A stretch of 64,000 nt of DNA, from assembly GCA_010356995.1 (NCBI GenBank), contig ML996714.1, positions 1 to 64,000 of the forward strand, read 5' to 3'. The notes beneath the pieces were generated by a model, which saw only the letters and a list, made by a program, of their open reading frames with translations, did not search any database and was not told where the DNA came from. This DNA comes from Trichodelitschia bisporula. Taxonomy: Eukaryota; Ascomycota; Dothideomycetes; Phaeotrichales; Phaeotrichaceae. Of this stretch, positions 1 through 9,904 are shown piece by piece. Position 1 is the stretch's first letter. Each line of letters begins with the position of its first letter. Made by a program: the position numbers and the translations under genes.

Positions 1-270
1 CTTCAGATAGATCTTTGTGGAAGTAACTTGTTCATGCCTGCACCATACCCATCGTGACTTCCACACTTTTGCACGCCCCTGACAGACGGGTTGGTCGTTA
101 TTTGATCTGTTCTTGCCGTCTAGATCTCCTTGATCTTAGTCGTTCTCGCTCCTTCATCGTCAATTCGGTACTTTCAATGACATTCTTTCTTCTTCAGCAT
201 CTATCAAACGGCATGCCTCAAACTTGCACATGATTAGAACTGCTCTCAAACTCGCCACTTGCCAGGTTGT
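1..270. other. intergenic, nothing recognised
   Basis: This is the window edge, downstream of the F-box/ankyrin gene on the minus strand. I see no coding frame, RNA gene or repeat here. It is presumably 3' flank. Confidence 0.4.
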
Positions 271-1829
271 TTACCACTCGTGGTTGTCGTACTTGGGCGG
301 TTCCTTACCCCCGGCGGACTTTTCGTCAAAGGCGTGGCACGAAGTGCATACTATGGGACGTGTAAGCAGGGGTGGATAGCGGTCAATGTCAACGCCCTCA
401 GAAGCCAGGAGCGCCAGCATCGATGTTAGACCGGCCCCCTTTGCGCGTCCCACAGCTCGGGCACGGACCGGCTCGTCGAACAAGGCGCCGCGTACACGCA
501 AGTAGCGGAACATGGCCACGTGCTCGAGCATGATGGCAGAGACAATCGCCGCGGCAATCCTGCGATGGGCGTCCCCGTATCTCGCCAGGTATCTGTTTTC
601 GCGGCCCGGACCGTCGATGTAGTGCCCCCGCTCGGCCAGCAGCTTGACGACGCCCAGATGGCCGCCGGCCGCGGCGTGGGCCACGAGGCCGCTTGTACGG
701 TAGGTGACATCCGAGGGGCAGTGGTCGAGCAGCAACTCGACGACTGCGGCGTGTCCTGCTCCACAGGCAATCACGAGAGGGAGGTGTATGTTTATCTGTA
801 GGTTAGGCTGAAAGCGTGGCGCCCTAGGGTCGGGCCACTCTTGGAATAGGCGCTGCAGCGTGCTAGCATCGCCAACCTTTGCGCACCACGCCCAGCAGGC
901 TGGTAGCCCGTACAACATGGTCTCGGAGCCGTGAGTTGGGCGTGTGAGGGTAAACTGACTCAATCGAGCAAATATTTCCTTGGAAGAGGCCGCTTTCGCA
1001 AGGGCAAGGTCCCAGTGCCTTACGTGCAGTGGCGGAACACCATTTTTAAAGAATATGGTGTGGCCCCACGTGTCTCCGAGCAGCATATTCACGGTGCTCA
1101 GATGACCGTGCTGCGCAGCATATTCTAAAGCGCTCGTTCCGAGGGCATTAAAAACCCAAGGGCAACCGGTGGAGTACCGCTTGAGGGCGGGATCCGCAAG
1201 AAGCAGATTGAGCGCTTCGGTGCTTCCACCCTTCGCGGCAGCGTTGTAGGCTTCGCCCCAAGCACCCAGCCCGCCAGGTGCCAATGAACTACACTCCCGC
1301 ACCACAGGCAGCAGATTGAGATACGCGGCGGCAACCAGGACCTTCAGCTCCGGGGGGTAGGGCGCCATCTCGCGATTCATCACCCGGGGGCATTGGCGCA
1401 ACGCCAAATCGCAGAGTACTTCGATGTAGCTGCGCCAGCTCCGACGAGGGATATCAGTCCGCTGCGCGAGGAGGTGTGCCGCTTCGATTATCCTGCGGAG
1501 TTCGCGCGGAGCTTTATCGGGTGGAGTGTGCAAGGCGAGACGTCTCAGGTAAGGCACGTAGAAGCGCATCCACACCGCATCAACGTCCGCCGTCGGATAG
1601 TACGGCATCCAGCAGTAGTCGGCAAGAGTGTCGCCAGCGATGACAGCCTTTACGACCTCCGATGCGAAAAGCTCTAGGGGGTTAACACTGCGCACATGGA
1701 GGGTCGATTGGACGCACTACAGACGAGCCTCAGCCTCAGCCCGCGCTTCAGCCCGCGTACAGCAACTGCCTGCACTAGGATTTCTCTGAATAACTCTGGC
1801 GGCAACTTGAAGATATCTATGGTGTCCAT
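271..1829 (-). CDS. F-box-like / ankyrin-repeat protein (junction near 1695-1735 unresolved)
   Basis: The gene starts at the ATG at 1829. Its first ~35 residues contain an F-box-like LPPELFREIL core followed by RGLKRGLRLRLV, a start I know from fungal F-box/ankyrin proteins. The long second block (271 to about 1692) carries ankyrin units, for example residues reading GHLSTVNMLL, GHAAVVELLLDHCP and GHLGVVKLLAERG, and ends in a Cys-containing tail (CTSCHAF). Such proteins usually act as substrate adaptors or scaffolds, but no partner is visible. The two blocks are in different frames, offset by 2 mod 3. I found no clean intron: the only GT..AG option, gtctgt to gcgcag, is about 37 nt and does not keep frame. 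A small non-canonical intron, a one-base sequencing error or a true frameshift are all possible. The family assignment is good, but integrity is uncertain. Confidence 0.7.
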
Positions 1830-2923
1830 AATTGAAGGCCAACACAAGGACGATGGTGTATGTTGTGAGGGTGTATGTGGGTACGTGATGTGTTGTTGTA
1901 TGGGGGGGAGGACATGGTCGTACGTTGTCGCGGCACCTGGGATGCCGTGCCAACACTTCAAGTACCCCGTCGGTTGGACAGACACGCCCCTGCCATCTTC
2001 TTTGGCCAGCTACGCCGCAACGACATTAAACTTACAACCGGTTGTTGCAGATTCCGGCGACGAAGCCTAGGACGCGGGCTGAAGGTCAATGCCCGGGGGT
2101 TGGTGCAGTGAGGCTAAGGTTACCGCAAAGTGCGCACAAGATGCGGCGCCGATAGCGCTGAATGGCCTATCGGTATCAACCGAAGCGTCCTGCAGAGTTC
2201 AAACCCATAAGCAGCAGCAATTGATATTGCATCGCCCAGAGCCTATACTGGAGAGCAGCCGACGATGTACACTATGTAGCGAATGAAAGAGCCCTGTTCT
2301 TCATGCCATAGCCTCCGGTCGTTGTACCGAAGCCGATCGTCGCGCCGCCTGCAGTCCAGCTTCGGGCCCCGCTCCGAAGCCGGCAGAGCCCATCGCCCCG
2401 AAGCCGGTCGAGAGAGCTGCGTCCCACGCGGCGCCGAAGGCTGCCGACTCCAAGGGCCCCTTATGCTCTCTCGTGCGGATAACTCAGACGGCTCACGGTT
2501 ATTCTTGCACTCTGGGGGTTTGGGCGCGTCGAAGCTTTGGGACCCCCAAGACTTGTAAAGATGGCGATATGAACAACGTTCACGTCGCAGAAAAGGCCTA
2601 TGCGTTCAGAGACGGTCGTTTGGTAGTCAGTTAGTGGTCGTTCGTTGAGCGGTCGCTTGGTGGGTGTTCAGTGGTCGTTCAACGATGGATATTCAAATCG
2701 TCGCAAGTGAATTCGGATGCCCGGCTGCACCGCCTCCACAGCCACGTCAGTGGCGCCCCAGCAAAGCCACCACTTGGCCCCCTGCAGGCGTACGTCAACT
2801 CACCCCGTCAGCCATGTGCTCCTGAACTTTACATCTTCGCGATAGGCACCCATATTACACCTCTAGTTCCATCCAGTGCACCCAAGTCCGCAAATCCTGC
2901 CACAAGCAATCGCTCCCCATCGA
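1830..2923. other. intergenic region upstream of the CUE gene
   Basis: About 1.1 kb lies between the divergent F-box/ankyrin and CUE-domain genes, and no convincing ORF is present. At 2605-2690 there is a run of imperfect copies of (a)gtggtcgtt, a short degenerate repeat that may be a simple-sequence expansion or clustered binding sites. Confidence 0.4.
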
Positions 2924-4334
2924 ATGGCTGACCAAGCGGACAAACCAGTAGGCAGCGCCTCAGCTCTACGAAACACACTGACCCACAAAGCCCAAAGGCG
3001 CCAGCAGCGGCGCCGAATCGCCCCGCACCGCCCGAGAGCCAGACTTCGACGATGAGGCTCACGACACAGTGTCAGCGCCGGCTCCCGCTGAGCGCCAACC
3101 GTCGCCGAAGCGCGTCACCTTCGCCGAGGATGCTCCCGAGCCGCCCGCAAAGCCGCCGCGTCCCATGAGCCCGCAGGCCCAGGCCGAGGCAACGCTCATC
3201 GAGGCTTTTCCCTCCATCGATATCAAGGTTGTGAAGGCCGTACTTATGGCCAGTGGCGGCAAAGTGGAGCCCGCGTTCAACGCGCTGCTGGGTACGGCGC
3301 CTGACTACCAGTTGACAACGCTAATGGTGCAGGCATGTCTGACCCCGACTTCGCCGAAGAGCAGCCTCCACCGCCGCCTCCACGCAAGAACCAGCCGAGA
3401 AACCAACTTGAGTCGGACGAATTGTACGCGCGCCAGCTGGCGGAGCACTATCAGTCGGCGCCCGGCTTTGGGAACGCCGGGTATGGCGATCCACCCGTGC
3501 GCCGGCGCGACACCGGCCTCAAGCCCAACGAGCTTTACGACGATGATAGGGACCATAGTTTCTTTGATGGTGGGCAGTGCCGGCGATTCATATCACAAGC
3601 TAACACAGCCAGACGACCTCCCCGTCATCAAACAGAGCATCCAGAAGGGCTTCCAGGAGACGCAGACTAAGGTCAACAAGTGGATCATGGACTTCAAGAA
3701 GAAGCTAGATGGCGATGAGGATGACGAACCCATCCCGCCCAGCTCGCGCACCTTCAAGCGCCAGAACTTCGGCCCGTCGCAGTCGGACCAGCTGTACGGC
3801 ATCCGCAAGAGCGCCGAGGCCAGTCGTCGGAGCGGCGACCGCGACCGATACGATGCGGATCCGCGCGTTCTGAGCGACGATTTCACAAACCTCGAGCTGC
3901 GTGATGAGGGTATGTTATCTGTTGCCGTCAAAAATTCTGCTAACTACCCAGTCCCGCCACCCCGACCTCCGCGTCCGCTCGCCAACCCCGACCTCTTCAA
4001 GCCCTCCGGGCCTGTAGACGAAGTTGAAGCCGCGCTCCGGTCGTCGGGCACCACCCGGCAGCCATCGCCAGCGACGGGCGGCAAGGCGGGCAAGAAGTGG
4101 CAGCCGCTGACCTCTGTTGCGCCGCATCCGGAGACTGAAGACAACGACCCGTTCAGCCTGGGGGACAGCGACGAAGAGTTGGAGAAGAAGCAGGATATCA
4201 AGCCCGAGGACTCGGAGCGGCTCAAGTCGGTGGCTAGCGCGAGCGGACAGAATGCGAGTAGCAGCGTTCTGAAGCCCGCAGAGACAACGTCAACGAAGAA
4301 TGTGGAGGCCGAGAAGCTCTTGTCCAAATCTTGA
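2924..4334 (+). CDS. CUE-domain ubiquitin-binding protein (Cue5-like)
   Basis: Five exons (2924-2947, 2991-3291, 3333-3569, 3613-3909, 3952-4334) give 413 aa. An acidic/proline N-terminus is followed by a CUE domain (AEATLIEAFPSID...LMASGGKVEPAFNALLG). This three-helix fold binds ubiquitin. Next comes the LESDELYARQLAEHY motif typical of fungal Cue5-type proteins, then a basic DFKKKLDG helix and a long disordered Pro/Asp/Glu-rich tail. In yeast, Cue5 is an autophagy receptor for ubiquitinated aggregates. Here that role is inferred from the domain and its conserved flank only. I did not identify an Atg8-interacting motif with certainty. All introns are 41-43 nt. The first ends in AAG, but is supported by a CTGAC branch point and frame continuity into the PRTAREPDFDDEAHD stretch. 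Confidence 0.82.
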
Positions 4335-4596
4335 TAGTTACATTTTGGGATTGTCGTTGGGCAGATGATGTGGGCAGATACTGTGGGTGGATACTCGTAC
4401 GCATGCGCATGCCTCATTGGAACATGCAGGTGAGGTGGGGTACGAACGCCACACGGTGCTGGCTCGACCTTCCCGTCCTGGACGCAGTGTCCTTTGTCGC
4501 GGTATTAAGCGTTGATTCATCCTCTGTCGTGGTATCACAGTCGTTGACTTCATCGTCCGTCGCGAAGAGTCTACAGAGTAGAGCCAATTGACCGCT

Positions 4597-6466
4597 ATGA
4601 ATTTCCTCCTCGTTGTCGCGACCCTCTCCTTCGCCTCTGCCCGCCACCTCTTCCCCGCCCAACTCCAACTTGACATCACCGACATCGGCGCCAGCGCGCC
4701 CATGACCGCTCCACCCTTCGCTGGCCTCACCACCTTTGCTAACCTGCCCTATGTGCATTGCCTCGCGCCAGGCGGCGAAGTAGTCCCGCCATTCGACATT
4801 GCCTTCCTCGGTGCGCCGTTCGACACGGTATGTAACGTCCGCATTGGGACGGACGACTAATAATCAAGGCAACAACCGGCCGTCCGGGCGCGCGGTTCGG
4901 ACCCAACGGTGTACGAGCCGGATCGCGCAGGATGGAGGCGCGGACAGGATGGAGCGTGTACACGGGTACGTAGGCTCTCGAATTCTCCAACCCCATCAGG
5001 CACGATCGTGATGCTGCTATCCGCTTGGTCTACCGCCTCTCCATTCCGGGATGCGCTCATCGTCCACGGAGCTTATTTCGTCTATTCCACTGTCGTCGTA
5101 GCAGCGGTGCAGAACCGACGTCGCACGCCCCGCGTCCCACTCCTCCCCTCGAGCGATCCAGCGTCGCCGGAGCGGTCTCCGACCGGCGTCGGCAACCGGT
5201 AGGATATGGGACGGGCGGACCGGGCGCGCGGGACGGGAGGGAGGGCGGGTGCAGGAGGACGGAGGCAGGGGACGGGGGGCTTGAAGTTGTGTCACGATTG
5301 GTGCTGCCTTTGAGCGAGGACTCGGGCGGGGAGGCGGCGGTGGCGCCGCGGCTATGTGCACTTTGCTGAGCTTTTTCGCAGGGGAGAATCCGTTTCTTGA
5401 CTGGGCGACTGTGGTGGATTGTGGGGATGTGCCGCTTACGTTTTTGGTGGGTCGGCTTGATGAGCACGGGTGTGGGCTAATGGGCAGGACAATACCGTTG
5501 CGCTGAGGCAGCTTACTAGTGCGCATAAAGTACGTTTTCTGTGGATATGAGGGTTGGAGAGAATGTTGATGGGTAGGTCGTTTCTGCGCGCAGGACGGCG
5601 GCGGGCAAGACGCCGCGGATTATCACGCTCGGAGGCGATCATACTACGACACTGCCCGCGCTGCGCTCAACGGTGCGCCACTGGGGGCCCGTGAGCGTGA
5701 TCCACTTCGACTCGCATATCGGTACGTGATACAGGCTGGCCAGAAGACTGGGCTGATGGACGGGCAGATACGTGGGATCCAAAAGTGCTAGGTAAGTGGG
5801 GACCAGCGGCATCGAGGGCAGAGGTAACATGCAGCAGGCGGGGGGCTCTCGCATTACGCGTAAGGTTTGTAGAAAGATGCATGTGGACGATATTAACCGC
5901 AGTAGGGGCGTCAACCACGGCACGTTCCTCCACATCGCCCACGAGGAAGGTCTCGTTGCCAACAGCTCCATCCACGCAGGCATCCGCGCGCCCATTATGC
6001 GCCCGCGGGGCGATGTGCGTAACGACGAGCGGTGCGGATTCGCCATGGTCAAGGCGCGGGACATTGACCGCGTGGGCGTGGCGGGCGTGGTATCTGCACT
6101 GCGGAAGCGGGTCAATGGCACAAATGTGTATATCAGCGTGGACATTGATGTGCTGGACCCAGCGTTTGCGCCTGGTGAGTGCTCTGCCTCGCGGTGGGCG
6201 CGCTGACAGTACTCGTACAGCAACGGGCACGGCCGAACCGGGTGGCTGGTCGACGCGTGAGCTGCTCGCTGTGTTGGATGGATTGTCCGGCTTGGAGATC
6301 GTGGGAGCAGATGTTGGTGGGTGGGACTCCCAGATCTGGGGCGGTGCTGATGGTGGCAGTCGAGGTCGCACCGATCTACGACAATCCTGGGGAGACGACA
6401 GTGCTGGCTGCGGCGGAGGTGGCGCTTGCGCTCTTGACGTTGATGGTGCAGACTCCAATAGGCTAG
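4597..6466 (+). CDS. secreted agmatinase-like ureohydrolase
   Basis: Ten exons (4597-4827, 4869-4965, 5382-5446, 5488-5529, 5577-5721, 5768-5791, 5838-5859, 5903-6174, 6221-6316, 6360-6466) give 366 aa. The first ~15 residues ([15 protein letters not shown]) look like a signal peptide, so the product is probably secreted or vacuolar. The ureohydrolase core is complete. The binuclear Mn ligand motifs are GGDHTTT, DSHIDTW and [13 protein letters not shown], followed by TGTAEPGGW and ADVVEVAP. Family members hydrolyse agmatine to putrescine and urea. The exact guanidino substrate cannot be read from sequence. Nine introns interrupt a short gene, eight of them 41-47 nt. Intron 2 (4966-5381, 416 nt) is the longest in the window. 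Exons 6 and 7 are only 24 and 22 nt. Intron 1 ends in AAG. Confidence 0.85.
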
Positions 6467-6907
6467 ACATGCCACGAGAGGATGGGTGCGATGGATGCTA
6501 TAGGTTGGAGGTGTGGTACTGTATGCATGAAACTTTAGTAAGTGGGAGTGCACTCGACGCTATTCCGGGTTACTGGCGGTGGAGTGGCGTGTGGTTGGCG
6601 GATGGGCGCATGCAGAGCGCGTCACGCACGTTGCTGCAGGCACAAAGCTTGCTGCCCATCGATCGATGCGAATCACAAGAGTAAAGCGGTTCTCCCATGA
6701 GAGGAGAAGAAGCACTGCGTGAAGAATTGAAAGAGCTGCATCTCTGGCCAGTCGTCTCCGCCACCATGCTGTGCTCCCCCAGCCACACATCAGCCATGAC
6801 CGGGGGTGATCAACCTCGGGCGGCGCGGCATCGGCATACCAACATCGCCAAAGTCATCCCCATCACAACCTCATCCCATATCTACCTCTGTACCTTAACC
6901 GCACACA
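6467..6907. other. intergenic region
   Basis: This is 440 bp between the agmatinase stop and the MAPR-SCA7 ATG. It presumably holds the terminator of the first and the promoter of the second. I see no ORF with family resemblance and no clear TATA box. Confidence 0.4.
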
Positions 6908-7643
6908 ATGGCCGACCAACCCTCTTCCTCGGAGCCCAAGAAGGAGCGCTTTACGCCCAAGACACCCGTGACGCTTGCACCGCCGAAAGATGACCCTATT
7001 GAACTTGATCACCTAGCCAAGTGCGACGGTAAGCACAGCGCCGCTGCATCCCCACAGGAGTGAAACCAACGGACGCAGGCACAAACGAGGGCTTCCCCAC
7101 ACTCGTCGCTATCAAGGTATGTCTTCCATGGCCGGATTGAGCGTAGCCAACAGCCAGGGTACCGTCTTCGATGTCACGGGCAATGCGTCGTACGCCCCGG
7201 GGAAGAACTACAACGGTGCGTTTTTGGACCTTCCCAGTTGGAACTGAGGAAGCAGATTAACATCCTCAGTCTTCTGCGGCAAAGATGCCTCCCGTGCCCT
7301 AGCCCTCTCCTCCCTCAAGCCGGAGGATTGCGTGCCTAACTGGGAAGACCTCGACGACACGGCCAAGAAGACGCTGGATGACTGGTTCACTTTCTTCAGC
7401 AAGCGCTACAACGTGGTCGGGAGGGTTGCGGCGGGTAAAGAGGGGCAGGAAGAGCCCGAGGCCGAGGTACCCGAGTCAAAAGGTCCGGTCGATATCGAGA
7501 AGCAGTGCGGGGTGTTGCTGACCAACGGATCGCAGTGCCCGCATAGCTCGACGTGCAAGAGTCACTCGTGGGGAGCTAAGCGTGCTGTGCAGGGCCGGAG
7601 TGCCCCATTCGACGTTCTTTTGCAGCAGCACCAGGAGGAGTAA
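6908..7643 (+). CDS. MAPR/cytochrome-b5-like heme domain fused to an SCA7 zinc motif
   Basis: Four exons (6908-7028, 7079-7116, 7158-7215, 7270-7643) give 196 aa. Residues ~30-130 form a soluble MAPR-type cytochrome-b5 domain ([27 protein letters not shown], the [18 protein letters not shown] stretch, [15 protein letters not shown]). Fungal relatives are Dap1-like heme/sterol-associated proteins, but no N-terminal membrane anchor is visible here. After a 20-residue acidic linker, the same exon continues without a stop into an SCA7 motif (VDIEKQCGV, then C-x9-C-x5-C-x2-[11 protein letters not shown]). That is the zinc-binding segment which in Sgf73/ataxin-7 anchors the SAGA deubiquitinase module. 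The join lies inside one 374-nt exon, so it is not a splice-prediction artefact. Combined function is unknown. Confidence 0.8.
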
Positions 7644-8042
7644 GGATGCGTGTTCGCCGAACTAGCAAGCAACTTCGTATCATCCGCCGCTCCGTCCTCG
7701 AGGATGCCTACCGTGCTACGCCCCACTCGCACTTGTCATCCCGCCACCCGCTGCCTGGCCCTGCATCACCCTATCAGCCGTGCGACCGCTCCCAGCGCTG
7801 TCGTCCGGGTGTCTGGGATGGTGGCGCTGTCTGGGTAGTAATGGCCCACGGCGGGAATAGATGATCTGGGCAATCGTGGTGATCTTGCAGCAGCAGCACG
7901 TGCAGGCAACACGTGCAGTGTGGACAGATCTTGGAAAACAGTTGAACGCTTCACGTAATGAACGCAACTAGCTACCCTTCCACTTTCCATCTCCATGACC
8001 AAAGTCAAACGAAAGACAGATCGCCTCCCATTTTCTCATCCT
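7644..8042. other. intergenic region
   Basis: This is a 3' flank between the convergent MAPR-SCA7 gene (+) and the small Cys-rich ORF (-). I see nothing else that I can support. Confidence 0.35.
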
Positions 8043-8279
8043 TTACAGCGTCAAGCCCTGCCTCCCGCCCACCGCTCGCCCCCCCTCACATTCCACGCCC
8101 TTCGATGCGCCCGCTTTTATGCAATCCGGGCAATGCTCACACGGCAGACTCCATGTCCGGCCCACAGTCCAGGCGCCGAAACAAGCGTGGTGTGGGTCGT
8201 TGCGCGCGAAGTGGCAGTGCTTGATCAGGCGCAGCTTGTGGTGAAGGCAACCATAGTGGATGTCTTCGTATTGGCACAT
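8043..8279 (-). CDS. small Cys/His-rich protein, function unknown
   Basis: A 78-residue ORF starts with ATG at 8279. Its first 55 residues are rich in Cys, His and aromatic residues (MCQYEDIHYGC, KHCHFARNDPHHACFGAW, LPCEHCPDC), with pairs spaced like a zinc-binding or disulfide knuckle. The MC-x(7-8)-C start resembles many short fungal ORFs of unknown function, including the one at 46356 in this window (MCIFKELKFECGH). The Cys/His pattern and the contrast with a low-complexity tail make coding likely. There is no signal peptide, so a cytosolic or nuclear zinc protein is more likely than a secreted one. The C-terminal ~20 residues may be read-through past an undetected splice site. Confidence 0.5.
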   Translation of the reverse strand: MCQYEDIHYGCLHHKLRLIKHCHFARNDPHHACFGAWTVGRTWSLPCEHCPDCIKAGASKGVECEGGRAVGGRQGLTL

Positions 8280-9904
8280 GGCGGGCGGTGAGTATTGATG
8301 GAAGAGAATGTGCTTTAGTGGCCATTAGTGGATGCTGCGTTTCAGTGCGGCCGCTGCCTTCCAGTCGAGACGTACCGTCGGGTGTGGGGGCGGGTGAGGT
8401 GTTGTCTCGTTCGGTGCGTAGCAGGGAAAGCTCAACGTTTGTGATGATGGGCTTGAGGTTTGGAAGTTGATACTGAGTGAAGATTGGTATCCGCAGGATG
8501 AGGCCGGAATCGACAGTCAGCGCGGACGCAGATGCTTTATACCATACTCCCCCCCCCCCCCTATCCCATCCCCCTCCATCACCAATCACTCCCATGAACA
8601 TCATCATCGACAGCTTGCCCATCCGTCTCCCCGCATCACACCACGACCCAGGTCTGGCCTTTGTCCCGCGTGCCATCCGCGCATCAACTAGCCAAACCCC
8701 CGCGACCATCCGATAAAGGAAGTCCATCTAGAGCCAACGCAGGTCCCGCAGTCCGCAGCGTGCTTCCATCTTTCAGACTGCATGCATGCGGGCCGAATTC
8801 AATAAAGAGCAGTCAAAGAAAGGTAAAGGCCTGCAGCGGTCCGCGGGCGTGTGCGTCGCCTTTGCGTATCTGGATGTCCGCAAGCCGGCGATGCGCACAT
8901 CCCAGCGTGCCCCGCGATCGGCGGATCATCTTGATATTCGCACCACGGGCCTGCTGCCGTTGTGTGTGGGAACACAGCGTGCGTGGGCCGGGGTAGCAGG
9001 AGACGTGGGTTGCACGGGCTGTGTTGGGGTGCGGAGTGAAGGGTGAGGGAAATGGGGTGATAGAGCGGATGAGATGGGACGCGTGTTACGATGGTGAGAT
9101 GGGCTGCGGGGGGGCTCGAGTCCATGAAGGGATGCCATTGACATGTGCATTCATTGGGGACTGAATTCGTGAATGTGGTCTGGCTCGAGATGCTGTGATT
9201 AAGCAGCGACAGGACAGTGTAGACGAATTGGCGATATCCAATTTCTGCAGCGCCATGCTAATGGGCGTACAGGCTATTGCTTGCGCTCAAATGTACTCGT
9301 GCCGCTGGTGGGCGGAGAGGGCCGTTGGATGGCCTTTGCTTGCCTCCTCACGCTTCATCGGACGCTGGGCCTTGCCACATTGTGCTATACCGGACTAGGT
9401 CGCATTATCTACACTTCGGATCACAGATCGAGGCGATCCAGGAAAGAATTCGATGCGGCCGTCACGAAGCAGACGACATGCGATCGGGGAGACGCTGACG
9501 GATAGACCTCATCCTGGATGGCTTCAGTGAGTTGCAGGTGAGATGTCAGTTACCATAAGCCATGGCAGCATGTCGTAAAATGGCCCCCTCTGCCCAGAAA
9601 CGACAGTGACGATGACCAGAGGTGGTAATAGAGGTGATGAAAGTGTTGAAGGCCAGGAGTGACAAGTGGTAAATAATGCTTTGACGAAGCTACGAAGTAG
9701 ATCGGTAGACAGTTTTCCCGCTCCGTCGAAGCTTTCGTGCCTGAGCCGCGATAACGTTCGCCCTCAGTGGCTGGTGCGTCTGTCCGCAAATGCGACTTCA
9801 GCAAGCACCGCGAACCACCACCAACACCAAATCCTGCCTTTGTCCTACTGCACACGCTATGAATTCGGAGCCTTCCACGCCTCAAATTTCCCCCCTAAAG
9901 CCGA
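8280..9904. other. intergenic region with poly-C tract
   Basis: About 1.6 kb has no recognisable gene. A 13-C homopolymer lies at 8549-8561 within C-rich flanks. The last part is probably the promoter and 5' leader of the RRN6-like gene. Confidence 0.4.
8549..8561 (+). repeat. poly-C tract (13 nt)
   Basis: An uninterrupted run of C in an intergenic stretch, upstream of the minus-strand Cys-rich ORF (ATG at 8279). It is prone to length variation and sequencing error. Confidence 0.8.
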
